NCBI RefSeq assembly: GCF_001528665.1
Contig: NZ_BBYJ01000040.1
Location: 1-64,000 of the forward strand
Source of the DNA: Microtetraspora malaysiensis
GTDB taxonomy: Bacteria; Actinomycetota; Actinomycetes; Streptosporangiales; Streptosporangiaceae
Reading direction: 5' to 3'
DNA length: 64,000 bases
Positions 35,777 to 45,250 of this stretch are shown here, one piece after another. A program made the translations under genes and the position numbers. Numbering within the stretch: position 1 is the first letter of the stretch; every line of letters starts with the position of its first letter. The notes below the pieces were generated by a model. It did not search any database. It saw only the letters and a program-made list of their open reading frames with translations, and was not told where the DNA came from.

Positions 35777-36946
35777 GTGCCCTTCGGGTATCTGTTCACG
35801 GTGGCGCTCGTCGCGATCGGCACGCTGTTCGCGCTACGGCCGCTGCCGTTCTGGGGCCCGTTCGGCCGTCAGAGCTACTACTTCGGCCTGGCCGCCAACG
35901 AGCTGCCGTTCGCGGCCTTCTTCTGGTTTCTGCTGCTCCCGACGGCGCTGGCGTTCGCCGAAGGCGACATCCACTCGGCGGGCGGCTGGGCGGTCGTCGC
36001 CCTGGCCGCCGTGACCGTACCCGGGCTCGCGGTCATCGCCTACCGCGCGCTGGGCGAGCGGGCCAGGATCGAGCGCGCCATGGACTTGGGGCTGGGCGCG
36101 GGGTGGCGCGCCGCCATCGACGCCGACCTCAGCGCCGGACTGCGGCGCCGCCCCCCATGGGCCCGCATCCTGTTCCTGCCCATCTTCAAGCGCCGCCGGG
36201 ACGTCCGGCGCGTGGCCAACCTCGCCTACGGCGACGCGGGCCTCCGCAACCTGCTCGACCTCTACCACCACCGCTCGCGCCCCTCCGGCGCGCCCGTCAT
36301 GATCCACCTGCACGGCGGCACCTACTCCGGCGGCCACAAGAACAGCCAGTCGCTTCCCCTGCTCTACCACCTCGCCGGCCAGGGATGGGTGTGCATCAGC
36401 GCCAACTACCGGCTACGGCCGCAGGCCCAGCACCCGGACCACCTGATCGACCTCAAGAAGATCATCGCCTGGGTACGGGAACACGCCCACGAGTACGGCG
36501 CCGACCCGTCGACGCTGTTCGTCGCGGGCAGTTCGGCGGGCGGGCACATGGCGGCGCTGGCCGCGCTCACCCAGAACGACCGCGCCTTCCAGCCGGGCTT
36601 CGAGGACGCCGACACCTCCGTGACCGGCGCCATCTACCTGAACGGCTGGTACGGCACCTACTTCGGCCAGGGCCCCGAGTCCTCGCCGCTGGCCCACATC
36701 GCACCGGACGCACCGCCGTTCCTCGTGGCCCACGGCGATCTGGACCCGCAGGTGCCCGCGGCCGAGGCCCGGCACTTCGCCGAACGCCTACGCCAGACCT
36801 CGGCCGCTCCCGTCGTCTACGCCGAGCTGCGCGGCGGGAACCACGCCTTCGACCTGTACCACTCGGTCCGCTTCGAGGCGGTCGTCGACGCGATCGAGGG
36901 CTTCACCGCCTGGGTGAGATCACGGGAGAGGGTGCCTCGGCCCTAG
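35777..36946 (+). CDS. Membrane-anchored alpha/beta-hydrolase (HSL/acetyl-esterase type)
   Basis: About 389 residues. Three hydrophobic segments lie in the first 105 residues and a hydrolase domain follows. Motifs: oxyanion HLHGGTYSGG, nucleophile elbow VAGSSAGGHMAAL (catalytic Ser), Asp in HGDLDPQVPAAEA and His in GGNHAFDL. This is the hormone-sensitive-lipase-like esterase family with an added membrane anchor. Two starts are possible: GTG at 35777 with GGAGG four bases upstream, and ATG at 35741. I prefer the GTG because of the ribosome site. An AT-rich patch (35680-35735) upstream includes a TATAGC box and is likely the promoter. Confidence 0.87.
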   Translation: MPFGYLFTVALVAIGTLFALRPLPFWGPFGRQSYYFGLAANELPFAAFFWFLLLPTALAFAEGDIHSAGGWAVVALAAVTVPGLAVIAYRALGERARIERAMDLGLGAGWRAAIDADLSAGLRRRPPWARILFLPIFKRRRDVRRVANLAYGDAGLRNLLDLYHHRSRPSGAPVMIHLHGGTYSGGHKNSQSLPLLYHLAGQGWVCISANYRLRPQAQHPDHLIDLKKIIAWVREHAHEYGADPSTLFVAGSSAGGHMAALAALTQNDRAFQPGFEDADTSVTGAIYLNGWYGTYFGQGPESSPLAHIAPDAPPFLVAHGDLDPQVPAAEARHFAERLRQTSAAPVVYAELRGGNHAFDLYHSVRFEAVVDAIEGFTAWVRSRERVPRP

Positions 36947-37121
36947 GGATCCCGCCGGCCCCGCCGGTCACCGGTGCAGCCCGGCCTTCAGCCTGGATAC
37001 ACCGAGCGGGATCTGACGTGATTGCCGTGAAATGAGGGGGTGCCCTCACGAGCGAGATGTCAGTAGACGATCGGGCATGATGACCACCCAACCCGGCCCC
37101 CGGATGGCGGGGTTGGCCGGT

Positions 37122-37694
37122 TCACAGCTCGATGCCCTTGATGATCTTCGCCAGCTCCGGTACGAGGGGCCGGCTGGCCATCACGGTGACGACGACGCCC
37201 TTACGCTCTACCCAGCCCGCGTACCGGCCATGGCCCAGCGCGCCGTCACCCGCCTGGGTGAGCACCTGACGGCGGCCGATCTTCACGGTCTTGGTGTCAC
37301 CGGAGAACGTCCCGATGTCGAACGGCGCGTTCTTGAGCTGCGTCAGCTCACTCGCTTTCGGCCAGCACACCACCCTGACCCACAGCGACCGCTGCCTGGG
37401 GTTCACGTCGGAGCGGTCATCACTCCACTGGTAGCCGTACTCGGTGATGCCATCGTGCTCGTTGACGCCGACCTGGCCGTAGGTGAAACCCTTCGGGATG
37501 TGGTTGACGCGGACTCCCTTGATGGCGGCGGCGCCCCTGGGCGGCTTGTCGGTCTTGGTATCGGACGACCGCTTCGCCTCTGCCTTGGTCGGGACGGGGC
37601 AGGCCGGGCGCTCCGCCGCCTGAGCGGGGGGCGCCATCAGAGCCGCGGCGACGGGCAGTGCGGACAGGATGGAAAGCTTTTGAATCTTGTTCAT
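37122..37694 (-). CDS. Small secreted protein of unknown function
   Basis: A 190-residue protein with a clear signal peptide (MNKIQKLSILSALPVAAALM, cleavage after PAQAA). The mature part is hydrophilic and has a cysteine near each end of the first half (PACPVP and VVCWPK), which may form a disulfide. No family is recognised. AT-richer codon use in the signal region and an inverted repeat just upstream stand out. No operon partner is apparent. Confidence 0.78.
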   Translation of the reverse strand: MNKIQKLSILSALPVAAALMAPPAQAAERPACPVPTKAEAKRSSDTKTDKPPRGAAAIKGVRVNHIPKGFTYGQVGVNEHDGITEYGYQWSDDRSDVNPRQRSLWVRVVCWPKASELTQLKNAPFDIGTFSGDTKTVKIGRRQVLTQAGDGALGHGRYAGWVERKGVVVTVMASRPLVPELAKIIKGIEL

Positions 37695-37725
37695 GCTTGG
37701 CTTCGATGCGACAGATGTGAGGAAA

Positions 37726-37743
37726 GTTCAGTAGTTTCTGAAC
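37726..37743. promoter_or_regulatory. Inverted repeat upstream of the small secreted protein gene
   Basis: GTTCAG and CTGAAC flank TAGTTT, a perfect six-base dyad 31 bases before the minus-strand ATG at 37694. It may be an operator or a start-site hairpin. Confidence 0.35.
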
Positions 37744-37860
37744 GCGATGTTGATCGCGACGGCATGCGCAGGTGCCCGGTACCGATGTGCATTCAGGCTC
37801 AGAACACGGCCGGCTCGGACGGGGTCTACGGGTAGGCGGTGCGCTCGATCGCCCCTGGGC

Positions 37861-39171
37861 TTATTTGGTCTGGCTCCCCTGAACCGTTGCCGACGGGCGC
37901 GGCTCGCTCGCGCCCGGCAGGTCACGCCGGGAACGCATCGGACTGAGCGCGAGGATCAGCGAGCACGGCGCCAGCAGTCCGGCCATGATCCACATGGTGG
38001 GGCGGAGGCCGAGTAGGTCGCCGAGGAACCCGCCAAGCAGCGACCCGATCGGGATGGTGCTGTGGTTGAGCATCATCGTCGTCGCGACGACCCGCCCCAG
38101 CAGGTGGGGCGGACAGTAGCTCTGCCGGAAGCCGCCCAGCACGATATTGCAGGCGACGATCCCCGCCCCCACCGTGAACGAGCCGACGGCGAAGAGCAGC
38201 AGACCGGGGCCCGGCGTGGTCAGCGGCAGCAGGAGCGCGAAGGGTCCGGTGACCAGCTGCAGGATCAGCATTCCGCGGGCGGTCCCGAAGCGCCGGCCGA
38301 CCGCGGTGGCGATCAAGGCGCCGGCGATGCCGCCGAGGCTGCCGGCCATGATCAGGCCGCCGACCGTCGCCGCGTTCGCCCCCACAGTGCGTACCAGAAA
38401 GACGATCTGGATCCCCTGGTAGCCCATCAGCGCCAGGTTGACCAGGGCGCCGTACATGACCATCGGCCGCAGGTAGCGATCGTGCATGACGAAGCGCAGG
38501 CCCGCGCCGATCTGGCGGCGCAGTGTGTCCCCCCGCGCCGGGGCGGCCGGGACCGGCTCGCGGACGCGGAGCGAGAGCAGGCACGCGGTCGAGACGACGA
38601 AGGTCACCGCGTCGATCAGCAGCCCGGAGACCGCGCCGAAGGCGTCGGCGACCAGGCCCGCCGCGCCGCGACCGATCACGCCCGTCGCCGCCTCGCTGCC
38701 CTGAAGTCTCGCGTTGCCCTCAAGCAGGTCGCGGCCGTCGAGCACCGCGGGGACGTACGCGTGGTACGCCGTGCTGAAGAACACCGTCGCGACACCGCAG
38801 ACGATCGCGACGGCGAGCAGGTGGGCGAACGTGAGCGCCCCCAGCCACGCGGCGACCGGGACGCTCGCGTACATGGCGGCCGAGACGAGGTTGCCGGCGA
38901 CCAGGACGGGCCGCTTCCGGAGCCGGTCCACCCACGCGCCGGCCGGCAGCCCGATGACCAGCCACGGCAGCCAGACGACGGCGGCGAGCAGGCCGACGGC
39001 GAAGGTGTCGACCCGCAGGACCACCACCGCGATCAGGGGCAACGCCACGCCGGTGATGCTGGTTCCCAGGCCGCTGGCGGTCTCACCGAGCCATAGCAGC
39101 CGGAAGTCCCGCTGTCTCAGCACGCCGAAGCGGCGGCGTCCGGTCGGCGCGGTGTCGCCCGTCGATGTCAT
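37861..39171 (-). CDS. MFS transporter, DHA3-type drug efflux
   Basis: A 436-residue exporter with about 12 membrane segments. The motif-A loop GAWVDRLRKRPVLVAG lies between helices 2 and 3. The N-terminus (RRRFGVLRQRDFRLLWLGETASGLGTSITGVALPLI) is typical of the macrolide-efflux-like DHA3 group. The ATG at 39171 has GGAGG at five-base spacing; the frame is open further to 39522 but that stretch contains tandem repeats and reads as noise. Probably exports a drug or metabolite. No regulator is adjacent. Confidence 0.9.
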   Translation of the reverse strand: MTSTGDTAPTGRRRFGVLRQRDFRLLWLGETASGLGTSITGVALPLIAVVVLRVDTFAVGLLAAVVWLPWLVIGLPAGAWVDRLRKRPVLVAGNLVSAAMYASVPVAAWLGALTFAHLLAVAIVCGVATVFFSTAYHAYVPAVLDGRDLLEGNARLQGSEAATGVIGRGAAGLVADAFGAVSGLLIDAVTFVVSTACLLSLRVREPVPAAPARGDTLRRQIGAGLRFVMHDRYLRPMVMYGALVNLALMGYQGIQIVFLVRTVGANAATVGGLIMAGSLGGIAGALIATAVGRRFGTARGMLILQLVTGPFALLLPLTTPGPGLLLFAVGSFTVGAGIVACNIVLGGFRQSYCPPHLLGRVVATTMMLNHSTIPIGSLLGGFLGDLLGLRPTMWIMAGLLAPCSLILALSPMRSRRDLPGASEPRPSATVQGSQTK

Positions 39172-39884
39172 CAGAACCTCCGAGGGGACCTCCGCCTTCT
39201 GGGCAGAGGGGGAATCGGACCTCATGCGGAGCAGTGCAGGAGCAGGGCAGGGCACGGGCGGGGCAGGAACAGGCCGGTCGCCGAAAGGCGGCCGGGCCGT
39301 GGTCACGAGTGCGGTAGGCGCCCGGCGCGCGCGGTGACCCCGCCGGGGACGGCCGTCGGCGACGGTGAACGGCCCATGGGGAGCGTTCAGCGCGTTCAGC
39401 GCGTTCAGCGCGTTCAGCGCGAGAAGGTCACCGCGGACCACATCGAACGGTCGCGACCGGCACCTCGGGTGCCGCGGCACGCGAGCCGGTGAGTGATTTC
39501 CGTGTGCGAAAGACCGCGCCACGGCGTTGTGGCCCTACGGAGCCGAGCCGTACCCGAGGCTCGGACGCCCTGGGCCCGCCTGTGTGCCGGTCAGCGAGAG
39601 AAGCCGGCTAGTCCTAGGGAGGCCACGGCCCGGCGAACGCGGGTACGCGTGATCCGGCCAACCACGAGACGGGGGAGCCGGACGAGGCCATGCGGCGGCA
39701 CAACGGACATAGCGTCGAACACTAGGGCCCGCCCCGATCGAAGGCAACCGGTTCGCACCGATCTCCGGCCGGCGAGCCGCGATGACAGGCTCCTCTCGGC
39801 GGCGGCTCGCGGATCTCACGGGGTAGGGTCCAGGCCGGTGACGCGATCATGCGCGGACGAACGCATCACGAGGGAGGTGGCGCG
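39172..39884. other. Long intergenic region with 9-base tandem repeats
   Basis: A 713-base gap between divergent genes (MFS and GNAT). It holds the tandem repeat at 39383-39418. Two frames of about 95-130 codons on opposite strands (near 39493-39888) are Arg-rich, overlap each other and have no ribosome site, so I call no gene. The promoters of both genes must lie here. Confidence 0.45.
39383..39418. repeat. Four perfect 9-base tandem repeats
   Basis: GCGTTCAGC is repeated four times in a row without a mismatch. The array lies 212 bases upstream of the MFS gene start. Slippage could vary its copy number between strains. Confidence 0.85.
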
Positions 39885-40409
39885 GTGAGCGCCCTTGACA
39901 TACGACTGCGGCCGGTGGCCGAGGACGACCTCGTCATGTTCCGGCGTTTCGCCACGGAGCCGGGGTTGATCGGCCTGGACTGGACGGGGTTCCGCGACGC
40001 GCAGGCTCCGGTCCGGCGCTACGCCGCCGACGGGTACCTGGGCGAGGACGACAGCCGGATCATCGTCGAGGTCGACGGCGCGGCCGCGGGCTTCATGAGC
40101 TGGTCGGCGCAGGGGTTCGGGGTCTCCCGATACTGGGAGATCGGGATCGCCCTGCTCCCCGACTGGCGGGGGCGCGGCATCGGCTGGCGCGCTCAGGCGA
40201 TGCTGTGCGACTACCTGTTCGCCCACACTCCGGTCGAGCGCATCCAGGCGGCCACCCACCCCGAGAACATCGCCGAACAGAAGTCGCTGGTGAAGGCGGG
40301 TTTCACGTTGGAGGGCGTCCTGCGCGCGGTGGAGTTCCGTGCCGGACGGTGGCGCGACGGCTGGATGTACAGCAGGCTGCGCAGCGATCCGCCTCCCCCC
40401 GGCCTGTGA
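39885..40409 (+). CDS. GNAT-family N-acetyltransferase
   Basis: A 174-residue acetyltransferase of the RimJ/RimL kind: LDIRLRPVAEDDLVMFRRF at the start, the acetyl-CoA loop LPDWRGRGIGWRAQAML (R/QxxGxG/A type) and HPENIAEQKSLVKAGFTLEGVLR near the end. The GTG at 39885 follows GGGAGG at eight bases; the extension to 39849 is not needed. The target could be an amino acid, antibiotic or ribosomal protein; nothing in the neighbourhood decides. Confidence 0.9.
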   Translation: MSALDIRLRPVAEDDLVMFRRFATEPGLIGLDWTGFRDAQAPVRRYAADGYLGEDDSRIIVEVDGAAAGFMSWSAQGFGVSRYWEIGIALLPDWRGRGIGWRAQAMLCDYLFAHTPVERIQAATHPENIAEQKSLVKAGFTLEGVLRAVEFRAGRWRDGWMYSRLRSDPPPPGL

Positions 40410-40492
40410 CCGACGCGAGCTCTGCCGCGCCGCGCGAGCCCGGTGATCGGCGTCTCCCGGCGCGGTGAACGGGCCGGGAGACGCCGGGAGGC

Positions 40493-42643
40493 TCAGCGGG
40501 CAGGCCGGGCGAGATCCTCGACGCGCAGGTCCGCGGGCAGGCCGGTCACCTCGGCCCGGCCCGCGGCGTCCACTTCGACGCCGACCTCGTGCCCGGCGAC
40601 GCGCAGGCCGTGCGCGGACACCGCGCCGAGCGGGGCGCCGGCGAGGGGACGCAGCGTGACCCGGCCCTCCGGCACGTCGGGGTACAGGCCGGTGGCCGCG
40701 TGCACGATCGTCACCGCCGCCGCGGCCGACCACGCCTGCGGCCGGCACGCGGCCGGGTACGGCAGGGGCCGCCCCACGTCGTCCCGCGCGTCTCCGCCGT
40801 ACAGCTCGGGCAGGCGGTAGCCGAACGCCTCGCCGACGGCGAGCAGCCCCTCGGCGAGCCCGGCGGCCTGCCCGCCGAACCCGGCGCGGGCCAGCCCGGC
40901 GAGCACGATCGCGGTGTCGTGCGCCCAGATCGAGCCGCAGTGGTAGGACAGCGGGCTGAACCCGCCGTCGTCGGCCGACATCGTGCGCAGGCCGAAGCCG
41001 CCCGACATCGCGGGTGAGGCGAGCAGCCGGGCCACCTCCGCCTCCTCTCCCGCCGACAGCAGGCCGGTGCCGAGGAGGTGCCCGATGTTGCTGGTGAGTG
41101 AGTCGACCGGCCGCTTTGCGGCGTCGAGGGCGAGCGCCGGGTAGCGGCCCGCGGGGCCCTCCACCCAGAACCGGTCGCGGAACCGCGCGGCGAGCGCCGC
41201 CGCGTGCTCGCGCCAGCGCTCCGCGCCGGGACGGCCGAACGCCTCCAGCAGCGCGGCGGCCCCGGTCGCCGCCTGGTAGGCGTAGCCCTGCACCTCGGCG
41301 AGTGCGATCGGCGCGGTCGCCTGGCTGCCGTCCCTGAACCGGACGGCGTCGCCCGAGTCCTTCCAGCCCTGGTTGGCCAGGCCGCGGGAGCTCGTGTCGA
41401 TGTACTCGACGAAGCCGTCGCCGTCCGGGTCGGCGTACTCGCCCAGCCAGCCGAGCGCGGCCTCCAGGTGGGGCAGCAGCGGGGCCACCACGCGCTCGGG
41501 CATCCCCCATCGCCAGGCGTCGTGCAGGAGGGCGATCCACAGCGGGGTGGCGTCGATGGTGCCGTAGTAGGTCGCGGGGAGGCGCAGCCCGTTGCCCTCG
41601 ACGGTGAACTCGTGGCGGCGCAGCTCGTGCATGATCTTTCCGGGCGCCTCCCCGGAGGCGGGGTCGGTCCGTACGCCCTGGCGGCGGGCGAGCACCCGCA
41701 GCGTGCCCGCGGCGAGTTCGGTGCCGAGCGGGAGGAGCATCCGCGCGGCCCAGATGCTGTCCCGGCCGAACAGCGTCAGGAACCACGGCACGCCCGCGCC
41801 GAGGAAGGTGTCGCCGGGGGCGTCCGGCTCGATGAGCCGGAGCGACCGCAGGTCGTCCAGGGACCGGTCGAGCAGCCGCTCCAGCCGCCGGTCGGCCGCG
41901 GCGACCCGGGGGCGGTTCCACTCGACGGGGCCGGACGGCGAGATCACGACCGCGTCCGGGTCGGTGACGGCGGCCTCCCAGCGCAGCGTGACGCGCTCGC
42001 GCGGCCGCACCGTGACCGGCCAGGCCAGCCGCGCCGGGGCGACCTGTCCGGGGGCGTCCGCGATCTCGGCCCGCGCGTCGATCCCGGTCACGACGACCCG
42101 GGAGCGCCGCGACCGCCAGACCAGCGTGCCGGGCTCGTCGACCGTGGCCGCGACGGGCGTGGTGTCGCCGCCCGACTTCACGACCTCGATCGGGGCGAAG
42201 TCGCCGGCCAGCTCGATCGTGACGGTGGCGGTGACGGGCGCCGACGCCGTGGAGACGATCTCCACCTGCTCGCTCATGCCGTACGGCGTCACCTGGCGGG
42301 TGCGCTCGATCCGCACGGTGGGATCGGGGTGGGGATCGCCGAGCTGGCGGGCGAGGGAGACGAACCGGTCGTGCCCGGGGCCGACCGGCAGGTAGGCGAT
42401 GGCCTCCGGCTCGTGTCCGTCGATCAGCAGCCTGGCCAGCGAGAGCGCGCGGGTGTCGGCGTGGAACAGCCCCTGGACGCCGGAGGCGCGGATCTGCCCG
42501 TCGGCTCCGCTCAACGCGCTGGTGGGGGCCAGGACGGTGCTGACGAGGTCGTGCAGCAGCGGCTGCAGGCGATATCCCGCCGGGGGGCCGGTCTCCTGGG
42601 CCGCGAGAGCGGCTCCCGGTTCCGGCGTGGCTCCGACCAGCAC
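40493..42643 (-). CDS. Amylo-alpha-1,6-glucosidase-like enzyme (GDE N-terminal bis domain)
   Basis: A 716-residue cytoplasmic protein. The N-terminal domain (about 20-260) is beta-rich and resembles the glycogen-debranching N-terminal bis domain (GVQGLFHADTRALS, REVTPYGMSEQ-like). A glucoamylase-like (alpha/alpha)6 region follows: PWFLTLFGRDSIWAARMLLPLG, ATYYGTIDATPLWIALLHDAWRWG, and SLTSNIGHLLGTGLL, SYHCGSIWAHDTAI, with acidic residues typical of the family (WKDSGDA). The GTG start is preceded by AAGGAG. It is divergent from a LacI regulator and sugar importer, with two LacI-type operators between. It would debranch or trim imported oligosaccharides. Confidence 0.87.
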   Translation of the reverse strand: MLVGATPEPGAALAAQETGPPAGYRLQPLLHDLVSTVLAPTSALSGADGQIRASGVQGLFHADTRALSLARLLIDGHEPEAIAYLPVGPGHDRFVSLARQLGDPHPDPTVRIERTRQVTPYGMSEQVEIVSTASAPVTATVTIELAGDFAPIEVVKSGGDTTPVAATVDEPGTLVWRSRRSRVVVTGIDARAEIADAPGQVAPARLAWPVTVRPRERVTLRWEAAVTDPDAVVISPSGPVEWNRPRVAAADRRLERLLDRSLDDLRSLRLIEPDAPGDTFLGAGVPWFLTLFGRDSIWAARMLLPLGTELAAGTLRVLARRQGVRTDPASGEAPGKIMHELRRHEFTVEGNGLRLPATYYGTIDATPLWIALLHDAWRWGMPERVVAPLLPHLEAALGWLGEYADPDGDGFVEYIDTSSRGLANQGWKDSGDAVRFRDGSQATAPIALAEVQGYAYQAATGAAALLEAFGRPGAERWREHAAALAARFRDRFWVEGPAGRYPALALDAAKRPVDSLTSNIGHLLGTGLLSAGEEAEVARLLASPAMSGGFGLRTMSADDGGFSPLSYHCGSIWAHDTAIVLAGLARAGFGGQAAGLAEGLLAVGEAFGYRLPELYGGDARDDVGRPLPYPAACRPQAWSAAAAVTIVHAATGLYPDVPEGRVTLRPLAGAPLGAVSAHGLRVAGHEVGVEVDAAGRAEVTGLPADLRVEDLARPAR

Positions 42644-42727
42644 GTAACGACTCCTTGGTTCGGATCAGGCGGGGCGCGACCTTGACAGATCCGCTCCGTG
42701 GGTGCACATTGCCAACACTTCCTTTAC

Positions 42728-42769
42728 TTGAACGATCCAATGATGCCTTACTTCTCTTTGAACGTTCAA
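42728..42769. promoter_or_regulatory. Two LacI operators, 30 bases apart
   Basis: TTGAACGTTCAA (42758-42769) is a perfect 12-base palindrome. TTGAACGATCCAA (42728-42740) is a near copy, starting 30 bases upstream, about three helical turns. Both lie between the divergent glucosidase and LacI genes. Confidence 0.7.
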
Positions 42770-42788
42770 ACCCACGGAAAGGGACTCT

Positions 42789-43838
42789 ATGCCTGAAAAG
42801 GTGACGATCGCCGACGTCGCTCGTCACGCCGGCGTCTCCCGCCAGACGGTTTCGAACGTGCTCAACACACCTGAGGTCGTCCGCGAGGAGACCCGGCGGC
42901 GGGTGCTCGACGCGGTGGAGGAGCTCGGCTACCGCGTCAACCAGGCCGCCCGCCAGATGCGTACCGGCAGGTCGCGGCTCATCGCCACCCGCATCGAGCC
43001 GGACCGCGACGGCATCAACGGCTCGGTCCTCGACCGCTTCCTGCACGGCCTCACCGAGAGCGCCGCGCGCGCGGGCTACCGGGTGCTGCTCTACACCGCC
43101 GACGACGACACCGCCGAGATCGCGACCTTCGCGGACCTGCTCGGCGCGTACGAGCCGGACGCCTTCGTGCTGACCGGCACCCACCACGGCGACATCCGCA
43201 CCTCGTGGCTGCTCGACCGGAGCATGCCGTTCGTCACCTTCGGCCGCCCGTGGGGCGTGCCGGACGGTACGCCGCACGCGTGGGTGGACGTGGACGGCGC
43301 CGCCGGCACCGCCGCCGCCACCCGCCACCTGCTCGACGCCGGCCACCGCCGGATCGGCTTCCTCGGCTGGCCCGCCGGGTCGGGCGTCGGCGACGACCGG
43401 CGGGAGGGCTGGGCCCGCACGCTGCGCGCCGCCGGCGTGGACCCGGCGGGGCTCGACCGGGCGACCAGCGACGGCGTCGACGACGGTGAGGCGGCCGCCC
43501 GCGAGCTGCTCGAATCCGGCGACCCGGCGACCGCGCTCGTCTGCGTGAGCGACTCGCTCGCGCTCGGCGCGCTGCACACCGTGCGCTCCCCCGGCGCCGC
43601 CACGCCGGCCGAGCACCGGGCGGGACCGCCGGTCGCCGTGATCGGGTTCGACGACACACCGGTGGCGAAAGCCGTCGGCATCACCAGTCTCAGCCAGCCG
43701 CTCGCGGAGGCGGCGGCGAGCTGCGTCACGCTGCTCACCCGCCTCCTCGACGGCGACAGCCGCCCATCCGGGTCCTCGGGGGACCCGCACCCGCACGTGC
43801 TGCTCCAGCCCTCGCTGGTCGTTCGGCGTTCGGGTTGA
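42789..43838 (+). CDS. LacI-family transcriptional repressor
   Basis: A 349-residue repressor. The helix-turn-helix and hinge are VTIADVARHAGVSRQTVSNVLN then EETRRRVLDAVEELGYRVNQAARQM. The sugar-binding domain covers 62-345 (GFDDTPVAKAVGITSLSQPL at the end). It is divergent from the amylo-glucosidase gene and 50 bases ahead of the sugar importer genes. The palindrome TTGAACGTTCAA 20 bases before its start fits autoregulation. Its inducer is likely the oligosaccharide imported by the neighbouring transporter. Confidence 0.94.
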   Translation: MPEKVTIADVARHAGVSRQTVSNVLNTPEVVREETRRRVLDAVEELGYRVNQAARQMRTGRSRLIATRIEPDRDGINGSVLDRFLHGLTESAARAGYRVLLYTADDDTAEIATFADLLGAYEPDAFVLTGTHHGDIRTSWLLDRSMPFVTFGRPWGVPDGTPHAWVDVDGAAGTAAATRHLLDAGHRRIGFLGWPAGSGVGDDRREGWARTLRAAGVDPAGLDRATSDGVDDGEAAARELLESGDPATALVCVSDSLALGALHTVRSPGAATPAEHRAGPPVAVIGFDDTPVAKAVGITSLSQPLAEAAASCVTLLTRLLDGDSRPSGSSGDPHPHVLLQPSLVVRRSG

Positions 43839-43888
43839 CCCGTGGCAGTTCCCCACTCCCCAGAGAACCAAGAAGATCAGGAACGCCC

Positions 43889-45139
43889 ATGAATCGCGCA
43901 ACTCTCAGGAATGCGGCGCTCGGCTCGCTGGCCTGCGCCGGCCTCCTCACCTCGGCGGCCTGCGGCAGCGGGTTCGACGACAAGCCGGCCGCACCGGCCC
44001 AGCAGAGTGCCGGCCCGGCCTCCCTGCAGATCCTCATCGGCTCCTCGGGTGACGCCGAGACGACCGCCGTACGGCAGGCCGCCGACGCCTGGGCCAAGGC
44101 CAGTGGATCGACGGCGACGGTCACCCCGGCGCAGGACCTCTCCCAGCAGCTCGGCCAGGCGTTCGCCGGCGACAACCCGCCGGACGTCTTCTACGTGGAC
44201 GCGTCGCGCTTCGCCGACTACGCGAGCGTCGGGGCGCTGGAGCCGTACGGGGACCGGATCGCCAACTCCGAGGACTTCTACGAGAGCTTGCGCGCGACCT
44301 TCACCCGCGACGGCAAGCTCTACTGCGCGCCGAAGGACTTCTCCACGCTGGCGCTGATCGTGAACGACGGCCTGTGGAAGAAGGCCGGGCTGACCGACGC
44401 GGACGTGCCGACCACGTGGGAGCAGCTCACCTCGGTGAGCGAGAAGCTGTCGGCCAAGGGGATCACGCCGCTGGCCGTGGGCGACACCCGCGACCGGATC
44501 GGCGCGTTCATGGTGCAGGCGGGCGGCTGGATCACCAGCCCGGACGGCAAGCAGGCGACGGCCGACTCGCCGGAGAACGCCAAGGCGCTCGAATACGTGC
44601 AGTCCCTCCTCAAGAAGAAGTACGCGCAGTTCCCCAAGCAGCTCGACGCGGGCTGGGGCGGCGAGGCCTTCGGCAAGGAGAAGGCCGCCATGACGATCGA
44701 GGGCAACTGGATCAAGGGCGCGCTCACGGCCGACTTCCCCGACGTGAAGTACTCGGTGCACGAGCTGCCCGCCGGGCCGAAGGGCAAGGGCACTCTCTCC
44801 TTCACCACCTGCTGGGGCGTCTCCGCCAAGAGCAAGTACAAGGAGCAGGCGATCGACTTCGTCCAGGCGATGACCACGGCCGACCAGCAGATGGCCTTCG
44901 CCCGGGCGTTCGGCGTGATGCCGTCGCGCCAGTCCGCCAAGGACGCCTACACCACGGAGTTCCCGGGCGACACCCCGTTCGTCAACGGCGCCGAGTACGC
45001 CCAGGGCCCCGTCAACGCGCCGAAGATGGAGAGCGTGCTGGCCGACTTCGACACCGGCATCCAGAAGCTCACGTCCACCTCCCCCGCCTCCGTCCTGGAG
45101 CGGCTGCAGAAGAACACGCAGGCGGCCCTCGGGAACTGA
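43889..45139 (+). CDS. Sugar ABC transporter substrate-binding lipoprotein
   Basis: A 416-residue family 1 solute-binding protein. The signal is MNRATLRNAALGS, then ACAGLLTSAAC with the lipid-bearing Cys near 25. Motifs such as LIGSSGDAETTAVRQAADAWAK, AFAGDNPPDVFYVDASRFADY and KEKAAMTIEGNWIKGAL mark the carbohydrate class. The ATG at 43889 gives the signal peptide at the correct position; a longer frame from 43835 has none. It precedes two permease genes, from which a hairpin separates it. No ATPase gene is present, so the importer probably uses a shared MsiK-type ATPase encoded elsewhere, as is usual in actinomycetes. Confidence 0.93.
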   Translation: MNRATLRNAALGSLACAGLLTSAACGSGFDDKPAAPAQQSAGPASLQILIGSSGDAETTAVRQAADAWAKASGSTATVTPAQDLSQQLGQAFAGDNPPDVFYVDASRFADYASVGALEPYGDRIANSEDFYESLRATFTRDGKLYCAPKDFSTLALIVNDGLWKKAGLTDADVPTTWEQLTSVSEKLSAKGITPLAVGDTRDRIGAFMVQAGGWITSPDGKQATADSPENAKALEYVQSLLKKKYAQFPKQLDAGWGGEAFGKEKAAMTIEGNWIKGALTADFPDVKYSVHELPAGPKGKGTLSFTTCWGVSAKSKYKEQAIDFVQAMTTADQQMAFARAFGVMPSRQSAKDAYTTEFPGDTPFVNGAEYAQGPVNAPKMESVLADFDTGIQKLTSTSPASVLERLQKNTQAALGN

Positions 45140-45152
45140 CCCCCGGACATCC

Positions 45153-45176
45153 GTCCCGGGGCGCCCGCCCCGGGAC
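45153..45176 (+). terminator. Hairpin between binding-protein and permease genes
   Basis: GTCCCGGGGCG pairs with CGCCCCGGGAC over a two-base loop, 13 bases after the stop. No T run follows. It may stabilise the upstream mRNA and reduce readthrough, giving more binding protein than permease. Confidence 0.55.
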
Positions 45177-45250
45177 CCGGCCCCCGGCCCCGCCACACCG
45201 CGACGGCCGGGGCCGGCGAGTGACCTGCGAGACGGTGGAAGGAGGTCGGC

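Noticed and set aside
39816-43901. 1361-codon minus-strand frame
   Set aside because: It overlaps the amylo-glucosidase (different frame) and the LacI gene on the other strand; the translation is Arg/Gly-rich shadow typical of high-GC DNA.
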